DNA from: Streptomyces violascens
GTDB lineage: Bacteria > Actinomycetota > Actinomycetes > Streptomycetales > Streptomycetaceae
Direction: 5' to 3'
Assembly: GCF_014649955.1 (NCBI RefSeq)
Contig: NZ_BMUA01000001.1
Coordinates: forward strand, 1,031,105 to 1,095,104
DNA: 64,000 bases
Positions 16,997 through 25,521 of this stretch are shown in pieces (within the stretch, counting starts at the first letter, position 1; each line of letters starts with the position of its first letter). Made by a program: the position numbers and the translations under genes. The notes beneath the pieces are model-generated. The model saw nothing but the letters and a program-made list of their open reading frames with translations, made no database searches and had not been told where the DNA came from.

Positions 16997-17701
16997 ATGC
17001 TGGAGCCCGCCGTCCACCCGTCCCCCGGCCTCGCCGCCCGCTGTACGAGAGCAGTGCTCTCGCCGTGGGCCCGGCTCGGGCTGCTCGTCGTGGTGCTCGC
17101 GGCCGCCGGAAGCGCGGTGCTGGTCCTCCAGCCGCAGCGGCTGCTCGCCGACGGCTGGCCGCCACAGGTGGGCGGGGCCGGTGCGGTGGTCCTCTTCGCG
17201 GTGGCGTACGGGCTGTGCACGGCGGCGTTCGTGCCGCGACCCATCCTCAATCTGGCCGCCGGGGCGCTCTTCACCACCTGGGCCGGATTCGCGTCCTCGC
17301 TGGTGGGCACGGTGCTCGGCGCGGGCATCGCGTTCGGGCTCGGCCGGGTGCTCGGGCAGGACGCGCTGCGGCCCCTGTTGCGCGGGCGCTGGCTGAAGGC
17401 GGCGGACGGCCAGCTGTCGCGGCACGGGTTCCGCTCGATGATGGCGATCCGGCTGTTCCCCGGCGTGCCCTTCGCAGGCGCCAACTACTGCGCTGCGGTC
17501 TCGCGCATGGGGTGGGCGCCGTTCCTCCTCGCGACGGGCCTCGGCTCGGTGCCCAACACCCTCGCGTATGTCGTCGCGGGCAGCAGCGCCTCGTCGCCGA
17601 CCTCGCCCGCCTTCCTGATCGCGATGGGGTTCATCGTGCTGAGCGGTGCCGGGGCCGCCGCGGTGGCCTGGTGCAAGCGGCACGGATTGCGGCAGCGGTA
17701 G
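16997..17701 (+). CDS. TVP38/TMEM64 (SNARE-associated/DedA superfamily) membrane protein
   Basis: 234 residues with five or six membrane helices. The family core is FVPRPILNLAAGALFTTWAG, followed by GAGIAFGLGRVLG and the SRHGFRSMMAIRLFPGVPFAGANYCAA region, whose R-x-F/L-P-x-x-P-F pattern corresponds to the DedA re-entrant segment. The molecular role is probably lipid transport or membrane homeostasis, by analogy with DedA. ATG 16997 is divergent from the AlkD gene. It reads toward uppP with about 210 nt between. Confidence 0.85.
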   Translation: MLEPAVHPSPGLAARCTRAVLSPWARLGLLVVVLAAAGSAVLVLQPQRLLADGWPPQVGGAGAVVLFAVAYGLCTAAFVPRPILNLAAGALFTTWAGFASSLVGTVLGAGIAFGLGRVLGQDALRPLLRGRWLKAADGQLSRHGFRSMMAIRLFPGVPFAGANYCAAVSRMGWAPFLLATGLGSVPNTLAYVVAGSSASSPTSPAFLIAMGFIVLSGAGAAAVAWCKRHGLRQR

Positions 17702-17910
17702 AGCGCAGGCCCGGCGAGGTCCACCGGAATCCGGACGGCCACGCTTCCCCCAGGCCTCGCTGCGTCAACCATCCGTTAACTCACGGCCGTTACCGTGCCC
17801 CTCGATCCGCGCAAGATCGCCGGTGCGGCCGTGCCGTACCGGGCGCTCCGGCCGGTCCCCGTCGTGCCGAGCGGCCGTGGCCCCGACCCTCTTGGATGGC
17901 GCAGTAACCC

Positions 17911-18783
17911 ATGTCTTGGTTCGAATCGTTCATACTCGGGCTCGTCCAGGGGCTTACGGAGTTCCTGCCCGTCTCCTCCAGCGCGCATCTGCGGCTGACC
18001 GCGGCCTTCGCGGGCTGGCAGGACCCGGGTCCGGCATTCACGGCGATCACGCAGATCGGCACCGAGACGGCCGTCCTCATCTACTTCCGTACGGACATCG
18101 CGCGGATCGTCTCGACCTGGTTCCGCTCGCTCACCGACCGCTCCCTGCGCGGTGACCAGGACGCGCGGATGGGCTGGCTCGTCATCGTCGGCTCGATCCC
18201 GATCGGCGTGCTCGGCATCGTCCTGAAGCACCAGATCGACACCTCCTTCCGCGATCTGCGGGTGATCGCCACCACCCTGGTCGTGATGGGTGTCGTGCTC
18301 GGCATCGCCGACCGGCTCGCGGCCCGCGACGAGTCGGGCGGCCGTCACCGGGCCGCCAAGGAGCGCAAGTCGCTGCACGAACTCAGCACCAAGGACGGCC
18401 TGATCTACGGCATCTGCCAGGCCATGGCGCTGATTCCGGGCGTCTCGCGGTCCGGCGCCACCATCAGCGGCGGCCTCCTCATGGGCTACACCCGCGAGGC
18501 GGCGGCCCGTTACTCCTTCCTGCTCGCGATCCCGGCCGTGCTCGCCTCGGGGGTCTTCGAGCTGAAGGACGCGGGCGGTCCGGGTCAGGCCCCGATGCTT
18601 GAGACGCTCTTCGCCGCGGTCATCGCCTTCGGTGTGGGCTATGCGGTCATCGCGTGGTTCATGGCCTTCATCTCCAACAAGAGCTTCATGCCGTTCGTGG
18701 TCTACCGCATCGTGCTCGGCATCGCGCTGTTCGTCCTGATCGCCGCCGGAACCCTCAGCCCGGACGCGGGCGGCGGCCTTTAA
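17911..18783 (+). CDS. uppP: Undecaprenyl-diphosphatase UppP (BacA)
   Basis: 290 residues, a polytopic membrane protein. The two catalytic signatures are EFLPVSSSAHLRLT near residue 17-30 and PGVSRSGATISGG in the second half. UppP removes one phosphate from undecaprenyl diphosphate, recycling the lipid carrier for peptidoglycan and wall polymers, and gives bacitracin resistance. The internal duplication of the fold is visible as two re-entrant regions, each with a Ser-rich motif. Length is normal. The start MSWFESFILGLVQGLTEF is the family standard. The 209 nt upstream contain its promoter, which I could not pin down. Confidence 0.95.
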   Translation: MSWFESFILGLVQGLTEFLPVSSSAHLRLTAAFAGWQDPGPAFTAITQIGTETAVLIYFRTDIARIVSTWFRSLTDRSLRGDQDARMGWLVIVGSIPIGVLGIVLKHQIDTSFRDLRVIATTLVVMGVVLGIADRLAARDESGGRHRAAKERKSLHELSTKDGLIYGICQAMALIPGVSRSGATISGGLLMGYTREAAARYSFLLAIPAVLASGVFELKDAGGPGQAPMLETLFAAVIAFGVGYAVIAWFMAFISNKSFMPFVVYRIVLGIALFVLIAAGTLSPDAGGGL

Positions 18784-18813
18784 CCCGCCTGATGCCTAAG
18801 GGAGTTGGCGACC

Positions 18814-19191
18814 TCAGCCCGCCGCCTCCCCGGGCCCGTCGCCCTTGATTTCCTCCGCGCGCAGTGCCAGGTCCTGGAGCACATCGGCCGAGGTCACGTC
18901 CTGCTCGCCGGAATCGTGGACCTGGGCGAGGGCCACGAACGCGAGGCTGAACGCGGCCACGAGCTGGCGGATGGCGCCGCCGACCTCCCTCGCCACGAGG
19001 GTGGCCATCTCCTGCGGGGTGGCGTCGGCCGGGATCTCGATGTGCGGCATCGTCTCGTTGAGCAGAGCGGTGACGATGCCGATGTCCGTTTCCCTGGCGC
19101 CCCGTTCGTCGTCCTCCTCGATGCGGCGGCGGTAGTCCCCGGCCTCGGTGAGAATGCCGATCACTCGCTTGAGAACCTCGCTCTGCTCCAT
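18814..19191 (-). CDS. Small acidic alpha-helical protein of unknown function
   Basis: 125 residues, acidic and probably all alpha (MEQSEVLKRVIGILTEAGDY, then ALLNETMPHIEIP and QEMATLVAREVGGAIRQL). No signal peptide or membrane helix is evident. ATG 19191 is preferred: a TATCCT box lies 6 nt before it and no Shine-Dalgarno sequence is visible, so the mRNA may be leaderless; the upstream part of the open frame is not protein-like. I do not recognise a family. It converges on uppP and is divergent from the small-protein pair at 19402 and 19698. Confidence 0.7.
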   Translation of the reverse strand: MEQSEVLKRVIGILTEAGDYRRRIEEDDERGARETDIGIVTALLNETMPHIEIPADATPQEMATLVAREVGGAIRQLVAAFSLAFVALAQVHDSGEQDVTSADVLQDLALRAEEIKGDGPGEAAG

Positions 19192-19401
19192 GCCGCGAGG
19201 ATAGGCGGCGACGTCCGCCCAGGGTCCGGACAACGCCCCGAGCGCTCCGGGCAGTTGCCGCGCCGGTACGGCCGCGTGTCCGGATCTCGCCCCCCGACAA
19301 CCGCTTCGTTCCGGGCCTCCCACCTCACTCAACTGCTTCATGTTGGCTGAGAGTTTCCACTCCGTGGCGGTGGGTCACCTCATGGCCGTAGGGTTGTCTC
19401 C

Positions 19402-19578
19402 ATGCCCCCGACTTTCGACCGCCGCTCCCTTCGCCCTGCCGACGTGGTGAACGCGGAGATCCGCTCGCTGTGGGAGCGGTCCGACGGACGCCTCTCGCCC
19501 GAAGAGGAGGAGCGCTATCACTGGCTCCTGGTCGAGTGGGCCGCGGCCGTCCGCGGAGACGCCGCCCAGGCGGCCTGA
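19402..19578 (+). CDS. Small acidic protein, paralogue A of a tandem pair
   Basis: 58 residues: an Arg-rich start (MPPTFDRRSLRPADVV), then NAEIRSLWERSDGRLSPEEE, then RYHWLLVEWAAAV and a short Ala-rich tail. It was found by reading the frame from ATG 19402. The 65-residue product of the next gene shares the same layout (xxIRxL, then W/S-P-E/A-E-E, then LLxEWAAAV), so the two are paralogues. TAGGGT lies 7 nt before ATG without a ribosome site, suggesting a leaderless mRNA. High G/C at third positions supports coding. Function unknown; it may bind a larger partner. Confidence 0.7.
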   Translation: MPPTFDRRSLRPADVVNAEIRSLWERSDGRLSPEEEERYHWLLVEWAAAVRGDAAQAA

Positions 19579-19697
19579 CTTCGGGCGGGCCAAACGTCCC
19601 ACACCCTGTGACCTTGACCACCCCCCCACCGCTCCCACCTGGGGTTCGGCGCATTTGGCGGAGGTGGTTGTCCGACCGGACCCGTAGCCTGGGGCGC

Positions 19698-19895
19698 ATG
19701 TCTTCCTCCCCCGAGCGGCCCGGCCCCGCGCCGACCGACGCGGATGCCGCCAACGACGCCATCCGTGCGCTCGTCGACGGCGCGGACGAGCACTGGCCCG
19801 CGGAGGAGTACGAGCGGCTGCTCGCCGAGTGGGCCGCGGCGGTGGGCGAAAGCGCCCCGGTCGCGGCGGGGGCGTCCTCGCGCCGACGGGCCTGA
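19698..19895 (+). CDS. Small acidic protein, paralogue B of a tandem pair
   Basis: 65 residues: an acidic, Pro-rich start (MSSSPERPGPAPTDADAAND), then AIRALVDGADEHWPAEEYER, then LLAEWAAAVGES and a basic tail. The middle 35 residues align with the preceding 58-residue protein. TAGCCT lies 7 nt before ATG, the same start architecture as the first copy. The frame continues upstream, but that part is arginine-rich shadow sequence without family similarity. Function unknown. It is 52 nt upstream of the GNAT gene. Confidence 0.7.
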   Translation: MSSSPERPGPAPTDADAANDAIRALVDGADEHWPAEEYERLLAEWAAAVGESAPVAAGASSRRRA

Positions 19896-19947
19896 GCCGC
19901 CCGAATTCCGGTTGCTGTGGCCCGCGTCACGGTGTTGGAGTGGCCGG

Positions 19948-20742
19948 ATGGACACCACTACTTTCGGTACCGATGACGAGTTGCTCGCGGTTTTCGACCG
20001 GCAGATGCGGGAGAACGCCCTGCCCGACGGCCCCGGCGCGATCGTCGAGCGGTCCGGCGATGTCGTACGGCAGGTGGGGCCCGGCCAGGTGTGGAACGGC
20101 ATCATCTGGTCGGACCTGACCGCGGCGAACGCGGACGCGGAGATCGCGGCACAGGCCCGCCACTTCGCCTCGCTCGGCAACGAGTGCGAGTGGAAGCTGT
20201 ACGCCCACGACTGCCCCGCCGACCTCGGCCGGCGCCTCCTCGCGGCCGGATTCGAGGCCGAGCCCGAGGAAACCGTCATGGTCGCCCGGGTCGCGGACCT
20301 TCCCCTCGACGTCGAGCCCGCCGACGGCATCACCCTGCGCCCGGTGACCGACGCGGCCGGGGTGGACCTCATGGCATGCGTCCACGAGCGGGCCTTCGGC
20401 GACGACGGCGTCCGGTTCCGCGCGCGCCTCCTCGCCCAGTTCGCCGAGGCCCCCGAGACCGTCACGGCGGTCGTCGCCCTGGCCGGGGACGTGCCGGTGA
20501 GCGCGGCCCGCATGGACTTCCACCCCGGCACGGAGTTCGCCAGCCTCTGGGGCGGCGGCACCCTGCCCGAGTGGCGCGGCAAGGGGATCTACCGTGCCCT
20601 GATCGCCTACCGCACCCGCATCGCCGCCGAACGCGGCTACCGCTACCTCCAGGTCGACGCGTCCGACCAGAGCCGCCCCATCCTGCAGCGGCTCGGCTTC
20701 ACCCCGCTGACGGTGACGACGCCGTACATCCGCCGGCCCTGA
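19948..20742 (+). CDS. GNAT-family N-acetyltransferase
   Basis: 264 residues, with the acetyltransferase domain in the C-terminal half. The acetyl-CoA pyrophosphate-binding segment is GGGTLPEWRGKGIYRALIAY, matching the R/Q-x-x-G-x-G/A signature, followed by AAERGYRYLQVDASDQSRPI and LGFTPL typical of motif B. The N-terminal 130 residues may be a degenerate second GNAT domain. The acceptor is unknown. GGAG lies 8 nt before ATG 19948. An exact 18-bp duplication begins at the stop codon region. Confidence 0.85.
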   Translation: MDTTTFGTDDELLAVFDRQMRENALPDGPGAIVERSGDVVRQVGPGQVWNGIIWSDLTAANADAEIAAQARHFASLGNECEWKLYAHDCPADLGRRLLAAGFEAEPEETVMVARVADLPLDVEPADGITLRPVTDAAGVDLMACVHERAFGDDGVRFRARLLAQFAEAPETVTAVVALAGDVPVSAARMDFHPGTEFASLWGGGTLPEWRGKGIYRALIAYRTRIAAERGYRYLQVDASDQSRPILQRLGFTPLTVTTPYIRRP

Positions 20743-20778
20743 AAGCGCTCAGCCCCGGCCAAGCGCTCAGCCCCGGCC
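20743..20778. repeat. Perfect 18-bp tandem duplication
   Basis: AAGCGCTCAGCCCCGGCC occurs twice head to tail (20743-20760 and 20761-20778). The second copy contains the stop codon of the crotonase gene on the minus strand; the first copy repeats that stop codon. This looks like a recent slippage duplication. Confidence 0.9.
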
Positions 20779-21552
20779 CTCGAAGGCGCCGTGCCGGCCC
20801 GCCCCCGCCGCGAACCTCGCCGCACCCTCGGCCGCCTCCCCGAGTGCGTGGGCGCCGTGCCGCACCTCGCCCAGCAGGGCTTCCGATTCGCCGAGGCCCT
20901 CCTGTTCGAGCAGCGACATCCGGTCGTGGCGCAGGCACGTCTGCGGGAAGGCGGCGATCTCGGCGGCCAGCCGTTCCGCCGCCACGCGGGCGGTGCCGCT
21001 CGGGACGACCCGGTCGGCGAGGCCGATGGCGTGGGCCTCGGCCGAGTCCACCGGCCGCCCGGTGAGGACGAGGTCCATGGCGCGGCCCGCCCCGATGAGC
21101 CTCGGCAGCCGCACCGTCCCTCCGTCGATCAGGGGCACGCCCCAGCGGCGGCAGAAGACCCCGAACACGGCGTCCTCCTCCATCACCCGCAGATCGCACC
21201 ACAGCGCGAGTTCCAGGCCGCCGGCCACCGCGTGCCCGGCGACGGCCGCGATCACCGGCTTGGAGAGCCTGAGGCGGGTGGGGCCCATCGGGCCGTCGCC
21301 GTCCTCCGTGACCGTGTTGCCGCTCTCGGTGCCGATCGCCTTGAGGTCGGCACCCGCGCAGAACGTGCCGCCCTCGCCCCAGAGCACCGCCACCGCGGCC
21401 CGCTCGTCGGCCTCGAAGGCGCGGAAGGCGTCGGCCAGGGCCTTCGCGGTCGGGCCGTCCACCGCGTTGCGCACACCGGGCCGCGAAAGGATCACCGTCG
21501 TGACCGGGCCGTGCCGCTCGCTGCGTACCACCGGAGCCGTCTCATCAGTCAT
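20767..21552 (-). CDS. Enoyl-CoA hydratase/isomerase (crotonase) family protein
   Basis: 261 residues. The crotonase oxyanion-hole segments are WGEGGTFCAGADLKAIG and AGHAVAGGLELALWCD, and the C-terminal part has GLADRVVPSG. The first catalytic Glu position seems present in GGLELAL, but the second is unclear, so hydration of enoyl-CoA is not certain. ATG 21552 (MTDETAPVVRSER) is chosen because upstream codons do not match the family. It is divergent from the SnoaL-like gene. Its stop lies in an 18-bp duplication. Confidence 0.88.
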   Translation of the reverse strand: MTDETAPVVRSERHGPVTTVILSRPGVRNAVDGPTAKALADAFRAFEADERAAVAVLWGEGGTFCAGADLKAIGTESGNTVTEDGDGPMGPTRLRLSKPVIAAVAGHAVAGGLELALWCDLRVMEEDAVFGVFCRRWGVPLIDGGTVRLPRLIGAGRAMDLVLTGRPVDSAEAHAIGLADRVVPSGTARVAAERLAAEIAAFPQTCLRHDRMSLLEQEGLGESEALLGEVRHGAHALGEAAEGAARFAAGAGRHGAFEGRG

Positions 21553-21635
21553 GGCGCCAGCGGTAGCACGGGGTGCCAACCAGCCACAAGTGCAGGACTC
21601 TTGGCGTACCGGGCCCGCTGGCACAGACTGAGCCG

Positions 21636-22115
21636 ATGACGCAGCGCGTGGACCTCGGAACCCTCCTCGACCGTTTGGCCATCGACGAACTCATCACCGG
21701 CTATGCCGCGGCCGTCGACGACGGGGACTGGACCGCCTACCGCGCCCTGTTCGCCGCCGACGGCCGAGCGGACTACCGCCCGGCGGGCGGCATCGAGGGC
21801 CCGGCCGAGGACGTGGCCCGCTGGCTCGCCGAGACCATGCGGGTCTTCCCGGTCCGCCAGCACCTGATCACCAACCGCCTGGTGAACCTGCAGGATCTCG
21901 GCGGCTACCCGGGCGACCGCGCCGAACTGCGCGCCGACTACCTCAACCCGATGTGCCTGGGCGCCAACGGCGACGGCAGCCCGCCCGCGCCCGACTTCGA
22001 GTCCGGCGGGCGCTACACGTTCTCGCTGGTCCGCACGGACGCGGGCTGGCGGCTGAGGTCGGTGACCGTGCACGAGAAATGGCGGCGGATGTCGGGGGCG
22101 CTCGCCGGGGGCTGA
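21636..22115 (+). CDS. SnoaL-like/nuclear transport factor 2 fold protein
   Basis: 159 residues with the cone-shaped SnoaL_4/NTF2 pattern: an N-terminal helix LLDRLAIDELITGYAAAVDDGDW, then YRALFAADGRADYRP, central VRQHLITNRLVNL and C-terminal strands ending GWRLRSVTVHEKW. Members include ketosteroid isomerase-like and hydroxylase subunits and many uncharacterised ones. ATG 21636 gives the usual length. It lies divergent from the crotonase gene and upstream of lnt in the same direction; no partner is obvious. Confidence 0.8.
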   Translation: MTQRVDLGTLLDRLAIDELITGYAAAVDDGDWTAYRALFAADGRADYRPAGGIEGPAEDVARWLAETMRVFPVRQHLITNRLVNLQDLGGYPGDRAELRADYLNPMCLGANGDGSPPAPDFESGGRYTFSLVRTDAGWRLRSVTVHEKWRRMSGALAGG

Positions 22116-22225
22116 GCGCGCGGGCCGGACGCGCCGGGCGCCGGGCCGTCTGTGCGTGGCGGCCCCTGACCTGCACACTGGCAGGAGAACCCAACTGATC
22201 ACGGGGGCGGGCAAGGAGGCGCTGC

Positions 22226-23797
22226 ATGCGGATTCCGGTCGGCCGTCACACACCGCGTCCGAGCGATGCCTGGTGGCGCGGTGCGGCCGCGCTGCTCGCC
22301 GGGGCGCTGCCCTCGCCGGCCTTCCCGGCGCCTTCGCTGTGGTGGTTCGCCTACGTCGCCCTCGTGCCCTGGCTGCTGCTGATCCGGTCCGCCGGCAGCG
22401 TCCGGCGGGCCGCGCTCGACGGGTGGCTCGGCGGCATCGGCTTCATGCTGGCGGTGCACCACTGGCTGCTGCCGAGCCTCAACGTCTTCATCGTGGTCCT
22501 GGCCGCTCTGCTCGGGCTGCTCTGGGCGCCGTGGGGCGTCCTGGTGCGCTCGACGCTGGGGGGCAGGCCCCGCGTCACGCGCGCGCTGGCCGCCGTCGCG
22601 GTGGTGCCCTCGGGCTGGCTGATGGTGGAGCTCGTCCGGTCGTGGCAGGGGCTCGGCGGGCCCTGGGGGCTGCTGGGTGCGAGCCAGTGGGAGGCCGCTC
22701 CGGCGCTGCGGCTGATGTCGGTGGGCGGGGTGTGGCTGGTGAGCCTGCTGGTGGTGGCGGTCAACACCGCCGTCACGCTCTGTGTGGCCCTCCCCCATGT
22801 GCGTACCGCCATGGTGTCCGCCCTTGTGGTGTGTGCCCTCACCACGGGAGCCGTGTGGATGTGGGCTCCGCACATGCAGCGGGACGGGCAGATCAGGGTC
22901 GCCGTGGTGCAGCCCGGTGTGATCGAGAACGGCGACGCCCGCTTCGCCCGCAGCGAGGCGCTGACCCGTGCGCTGGCCGGGCAGCACGTGGACCTCGTCG
23001 TGTGGGGCGAGAGCAGTGTCGGGCAGGATCTGGCGACCCGGCCGGATCTGGCCGCGCGGATCGCGGCGCTGTCCAAGGACCTGCACGCGGACATCCTGGT
23101 GAATGTGGACGCCCGCAGGTCCGACAAGCCGGGCATCTTCAAGAGCTCGGTCCTCGTGGGGCCCGAAGGCCCGACCGGGCAGCGTTACGACAAGATGCGG
23201 CTCGTGCCGTTCGGCGAGTACATCCCGGCGCGTTCGCTGCTCGGCTGGGCGACCTCGGTGGGCAAGGCGGCGGGCGAGGACCGGCAGCGCGGCACGACGC
23301 CCGTGGTGATGACGCTGCCGGACGCGGTGCGGGTGGGGCCGCTGGTGTGCTTCGAGTCCGCGTTCCCCGACATGAGCCGTCATCTGGTGCGCATGGGCGC
23401 CCAGTTGCTCATCGCGCAGTCCTCGACCTCGACGTTCCAGGACACCTGGGCGCCGGCCCAGCACGCCTCGCTGGCCGCGCTGCGCGCCGCCGAGACGGGC
23501 CGTCCGACGGTCCATGCGACGCTGACCGGCATCAGCGCGGTCTACGGCCCGGACGGCGGGCGGATCGGCCGGTGGATCGGCACGTCCGCCAGCACCTCCG
23601 CGGTGTACGACGTGCCGCTCGCCACCGGCACGACGCCCTATGTGCGGCTGGGCGACTGGGCGGTGTACGGGGCGCTCGCCGTGCTCGCCGCCTTCTGCGC
23701 CGCCGAGGGCGCGCGGGCCCTCAGGAGGCCTGCTCCAGAGCCTCCCGCACCACCCGCTCGCACAGCTCGTGAGTCGCCAGCGCGTCCTGCGCGCTGA
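22226..23797 (+). CDS. lnt: Apolipoprotein N-acyltransferase
   Basis: 523 residues: six or seven membrane helices, then a nitrilase-fold domain from about residue 220. The Glu-Lys-Cys triad is visible in WGESSVGQD, YDKMRLVPFGEY and LVCFESAFP. Lnt adds the third acyl chain to the N-terminal cysteine of lipoproteins at the outer face of the membrane. Streptomyces have two copies; from gene order this resembles the second copy (lnt2) of S. coelicolor. AAGGAGG lies 6 nt before ATG 22226. The last 77 nt overlap the convergent oxidoreductase gene. Several lipoprotein candidates occur nearby (25522, 27408, 32215). Confidence 0.92.
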   Translation: MRIPVGRHTPRPSDAWWRGAAALLAGALPSPAFPAPSLWWFAYVALVPWLLLIRSAGSVRRAALDGWLGGIGFMLAVHHWLLPSLNVFIVVLAALLGLLWAPWGVLVRSTLGGRPRVTRALAAVAVVPSGWLMVELVRSWQGLGGPWGLLGASQWEAAPALRLMSVGGVWLVSLLVVAVNTAVTLCVALPHVRTAMVSALVVCALTTGAVWMWAPHMQRDGQIRVAVVQPGVIENGDARFARSEALTRALAGQHVDLVVWGESSVGQDLATRPDLAARIAALSKDLHADILVNVDARRSDKPGIFKSSVLVGPEGPTGQRYDKMRLVPFGEYIPARSLLGWATSVGKAAGEDRQRGTTPVVMTLPDAVRVGPLVCFESAFPDMSRHLVRMGAQLLIAQSSTSTFQDTWAPAQHASLAALRAAETGRPTVHATLTGISAVYGPDGGRIGRWIGTSASTSAVYDVPLATGTTPYVRLGDWAVYGALAVLAAFCAAEGARALRRPAPEPPAPPARTARESPARPAR

Positions 23798-24626
23798 GCG
23801 TCTTGCCCGCCCGTACGGCGTCGAGGAAGGCGAGGACGGACTGTTCGATGCCGCGCTGGCGGGCGACGGGCACCCAGTCGCCGCGGCGGCGCACGGTCGG
23901 CTGGCCCTTGTGGTCCACGACCTCGGCGAGGTTGAGGACCTGGCGCTTGGTGTCCTGCCCGGAGACCTCCAGGATCTCCTCGGTGGATCCGTTCATCCGG
24001 TTCATGGTGCCGATCGCGGTGAACCCGTCGCCGGAGAGCTGGAGGACCACGTGCTCCATCAGCCCCTCGCGCACGCGGGCGCGTACGACGGTGTGCTCGA
24101 TCGGTCCCGGCACCAGGAAGCGCAGCGTGTCCACGACATGGATGAAGTCGTCGAGCACCAGGGTGCGCGGGTCCTCGGGAAGACCGACGCGGTTCTTCTG
24201 CATGAGGATGAGCTCGCGCGGATGGTCGGCGCACTGCGCGTAGCCGGGCGCGAGGCGCCGGTTGAAGCCGACGGCGAGGCTGACGCCGCGCTCCTCGGCG
24301 AGCGCCACGAGCCGCTCGGACTCGGCGAGTTCGTACGCCAGCGGCTTGTCGACATAGGTCGGTACGCCCGCTTCGAGCAGCCGGGCCACGATCTCGGGGT
24401 GCACCGCGGTCGGCGCGTGCACGAACGCGGCGTCGAGGTCCTGCGCGAGCAGCGAGTCGAGGTCGGTGTGGCGCTGCGCGGCCGGTATGCGGTGGGCGGC
24501 GGCCACCGCGGCGAGGGCGGCCGGGGTGCGGGTCTGCAGATGCAGCTCCGTGCCCGGCAGCATGGTCAGAACGGGCAGATAGGCCTTCTGCGCGATGTCC
24601 CCGAGTCCGATGCATCCGACCTTCAC
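23721..24626 (-). CDS. Gfo/Idh/MocA-family oxidoreductase
   Basis: 301 residues. The NAD(P)-binding Rossmann motif is at the start (MKVGCIGLGDIAQKAYLPVL), and VDKPLAYELAESERL holds the conserved Lys-Pro of the family at about residue 92. The C-terminal domain is a shortened alpha/beta sheet typical of small members. Such enzymes oxidise or reduce sugars or inositols; the substrate cannot be inferred. The 3' end overlaps lnt on the other strand by 77 nt. Confidence 0.88.
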   Translation of the reverse strand: MKVGCIGLGDIAQKAYLPVLTMLPGTELHLQTRTPAALAAVAAAHRIPAAQRHTDLDSLLAQDLDAAFVHAPTAVHPEIVARLLEAGVPTYVDKPLAYELAESERLVALAEERGVSLAVGFNRRLAPGYAQCADHPRELILMQKNRVGLPEDPRTLVLDDFIHVVDTLRFLVPGPIEHTVVRARVREGLMEHVVLQLSGDGFTAIGTMNRMNGSTEEILEVSGQDTKRQVLNLAEVVDHKGQPTVRRRGDWVPVARQRGIEQSVLAFLDAVRAGKTLSAQDALATHELCERVVREALEQAS

Positions 24627-24888
24627 GGGGTCTCCTTCTGCCGAGGGGTGTCCTGCTTCCTTGCCTGGTCAGCATACGTGCGCCGGGGCGGCCGCCAGGG
24701 GGCGACGTCCGCGGGGGAACGGGGCGCGAAAGCGGGGCCGAGGGCAAGGACCGCACTGATCAGGGCGTTGCGGACCACGCCGCGACCGGGTACACGGCCC
24801 GGTGATCAGTCCGGTCCGCCCCGCTGTGCGCGGCCGGCGCTCCGATAACCGTTGGCCGTGGGTCGAGGCCGTCCGCGAGGATGACGCC

Positions 24889-25425
24889 ATGACGACCTCC
24901 GAAGTACCGCCGGCCGAGACCGCCGAGCGCAACGAGCCCGCACTGGACGCCACCGAGCGGGCGATGCTCGACGGCTGGCTGGAGTACCACCGCGAGACGC
25001 TGGCCTGGAAGTGTGCCGGGCTCACCGACGAGCAGCTCAAGCAGGCCGCCGTGCCGAGCTCGACGCTCACCCTGCTCGGCCTTCTGCGCCACCTGACCGA
25101 GGTCGAACGCTGGTGGTTCACCACGGTGTTCGGCGGCGAGCCCGATGTCTGGGTGTACGGGACCGAACAGGACCCGGACCGCGACTTCCATTTCGGCCCC
25201 GACGACACCTACGCCGACGCCCTTGCCACCTGGCAGCACGAGGTCGCGACCGCCCGCTCGCACGCGGCGAAGCACGGCCTGGACGACTTCAGCGTCGGCA
25301 CCGCCCGGGGCGGCCAGCACTTCAGCCTCCGCTGGATCTACACCCACATGATCGAGGAGTACGCCCGCCACAACGGCCACGCCGACCTGATCCGCGAGGC
25401 GATCGACGGCTCGACGGGCGAATGA
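24889..25425 (+). CDS. DinB-fold (DUF664-type) protein
   Basis: 178 residues of four-helix DinB/YfiT fold. The metal-ligand histidines are seen in LLRHLTEVERWW, and the C-terminal pair in YTHMIEEYARHNGHADLIRE, matching the HxxxH-type triad. In actinobacteria such proteins are often thiol (mycothiol)-dependent transferases. GAGG lies about 9 nt before ATG 24889; the open frame extends upstream but loses family character. It is monocistronic between a minus-strand oxidoreductase and a lipoprotein gene. Confidence 0.85.
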   Translation: MTTSEVPPAETAERNEPALDATERAMLDGWLEYHRETLAWKCAGLTDEQLKQAAVPSSTLTLLGLLRHLTEVERWWFTTVFGGEPDVWVYGTEQDPDRDFHFGPDDTYADALATWQHEVATARSHAAKHGLDDFSVGTARGGQHFSLRWIYTHMIEEYARHNGHADLIREAIDGSTGE

Positions 25426-25521
25426 GCCCGAGGAAACACGGAGGCGGCCGGGTCACTCGTGCGGGCCATTTGTAGGCCCGTACTATCGCCCAACTGCCCC
25501 CGCGGCCAGCAGAGTTGCCAG

